Virus record (IMG/VR): IMGVR_UViG_3300042549_002866 | Span: 1 to 28,342 of that record | DNA from: a virus | DNA length: 28,342 nucleotides | Strand: one strand, 5' to 3' | In this document: in pieces, positions 27,892-28,342 of the stretch | How positions within the stretch are numbered: the first letter of the stretch is position 1 | Layout: each line of letters opens with the position of its first letter | Translations under genes and position numbers: made by a program | The notes under the pieces: generated by a model | Told to the model about the DNA's origin: nothing | What the model saw: the letters and a program-made list of their open reading frames with translations, nothing else | Database searches by the model: none

Positions 27892-28342
27892 TGTGTTCAG
27901 TCATTGGCGCAATTATTAAAGAACCTCGTGCCGAGGATTTCTTAATGCTTCATCGTGTGTTCCTTGAGTCCAAGATTCGAGGAATGCATGCCACTGGAAT
28001 CTCCTATGTTAAACATGGAAAGATTATCACTGAGAAGCGACCAGTTCCTGCCGATGAATTTCCATTTAACTTTCCAAGTTATGTCAATGAAGATGGTAGT
28101 CTTTATCTAATTGGTCATTGCAGATACAGCACCAGTGACTTAGAATTTAATCAACCAATTGCCAATGAGAATCTTTCCGTAGTCCACAATGGGGTTATCA
28201 CACAAGAGTTACCTGAGAAGTGGAAAGAGTTATATGGTTATGATTGCGAAACTAAAAACGATACAGAACTAATCTTACACACAGCAGAAGATTGCATCAG
28301 CCCATTGATTCGTTGGAAAGATTCTAGTCTTGCAGTTATAGA
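27891..28342 (+). CDS. Class II glutamine amidotransferase, N-terminal part
   Basis: Starts in a TAATG overlap with the preceding gene (27889-27893) and runs past the right edge, showing 150 codons. Cys2, which becomes the catalytic N-terminal Cys after Met removal, starts MCSVIGAIIK. Further class II motifs are GHCRYSTSD (75-83), NQPI (88-91), HNGVI (99-103), and NDTELILH (123-130). This Ntn-hydrolase domain releases ammonia from glutamine in GlmS, PurF and asparagine synthetase. Which synthase domain follows, if any, cannot be seen. Neighbouring DNA-modification and replication genes make base or sugar modification one option; that is inference. Confidence 0.85.
   Translation, partial: MCSVIGAIIKEPRAEDFLMLHRVFLESKIRGMHATGISYVKHGKIITEKRPVPADEFPFNFPSYVNEDGSLYLIGHCRYSTSDLEFNQPIANENLSVVHNGVITQELPEKWKELYGYDCETKNDTELILHTAEDCISPLIRWKDSSLAVI

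Noticed and set aside
1-28342. CRISPR arrays, insertion sequences, integrase or attachment sites
   Set aside because: No spaced direct repeats, transposase motifs or integrase seen on reading both strands.

Overview
The window comes from the genome of a T4-like myovirus. Every convincing gene is on the + strand, base composition is AT-rich, and genes are packed with many 1-4 base stop/start overlaps. The order late sigma factor gp55 - gp47 - gp46 - gp45 clamp - gp44 - gp62 - RegA - gp43 polymerase - UvsX - gp41 is the T4 replication/recombination core. Inserted small genes, Hsp20, an Sm-like protein, CobS/CobT-like proteins and iron-dependent oxygenases resemble T4-like phages of aquatic bacteria more than coliphage T4. 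The window is internal to the genome: gp55 is cut at the left edge and a class II glutamine amidotransferase at the right edge.

Layout. 1-4.6 kb: end of gp55, a classic AAA ATPase, and the gp47/gp46 (Mre11/Rad50-like) nuclease. 4.6-5.3 kb: an Fe(II)/2OG oxygenase closed by a strong terminator. 5.3-10.0 kb: short units, each with its own sigma70-like promoter, carrying a 57-aa protein, a CobT-like protein with an HExxH motif and a VWA domain, a CobS-like AAA+ ATPase, a Lys/Ala-rich protein sharing a domain with CobS, and a small winged-helix-like protein. 10.0-13.8 kb: a membrane protein, a dATP/dGTP diphosphohydrolase-like protein, a Cys-rich mini-protein, then clamp, clamp loader and RegA. 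13.8-15.3 kb: a structured region holding a 23-codon gene that looks like pqqA, then Hsp20, mini-ORFs and an Sm-like protein. 15.4-20.4 kb: small phage proteins, a SWIM zinc-finger protein, ATP-dependent DNA ligase and a DexA-like exonuclease. 20.4-28.3 kb: gp43, an Asp/Asn beta-hydroxylase-like protein, thioredoxin, UvsX, gp41, a TET/JBP-like dioxygenase and the amidotransferase.

How it fits together. Most genes build the replisome (gp43, gp45, gp44/62, gp41, ligase) and recombination-dependent replication (gp46/47, UvsX). gp55 and gp45 link replication to late transcription, and RegA tunes translation. The promoters fall into one family with 17-bp spacers, usually just after a terminator-like hairpin.

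The most notable discovery is the gene at 13915-13986. It encodes a 23-residue peptide with the length and Glu15/Tyr19 crosslink residues of PqqA, the precursor of the cofactor PQQ. It has a strong ribosome binding site that the leader RNA could cover. If real, the phage feeds the host's PQQ pathway, which suggests a host that makes PQQ, possibly a methylotroph. Further points of interest are the metalloprotease-like CobT, paired palindromes around the -10 box of the clamp-region promoter, and the TET-like enzyme.
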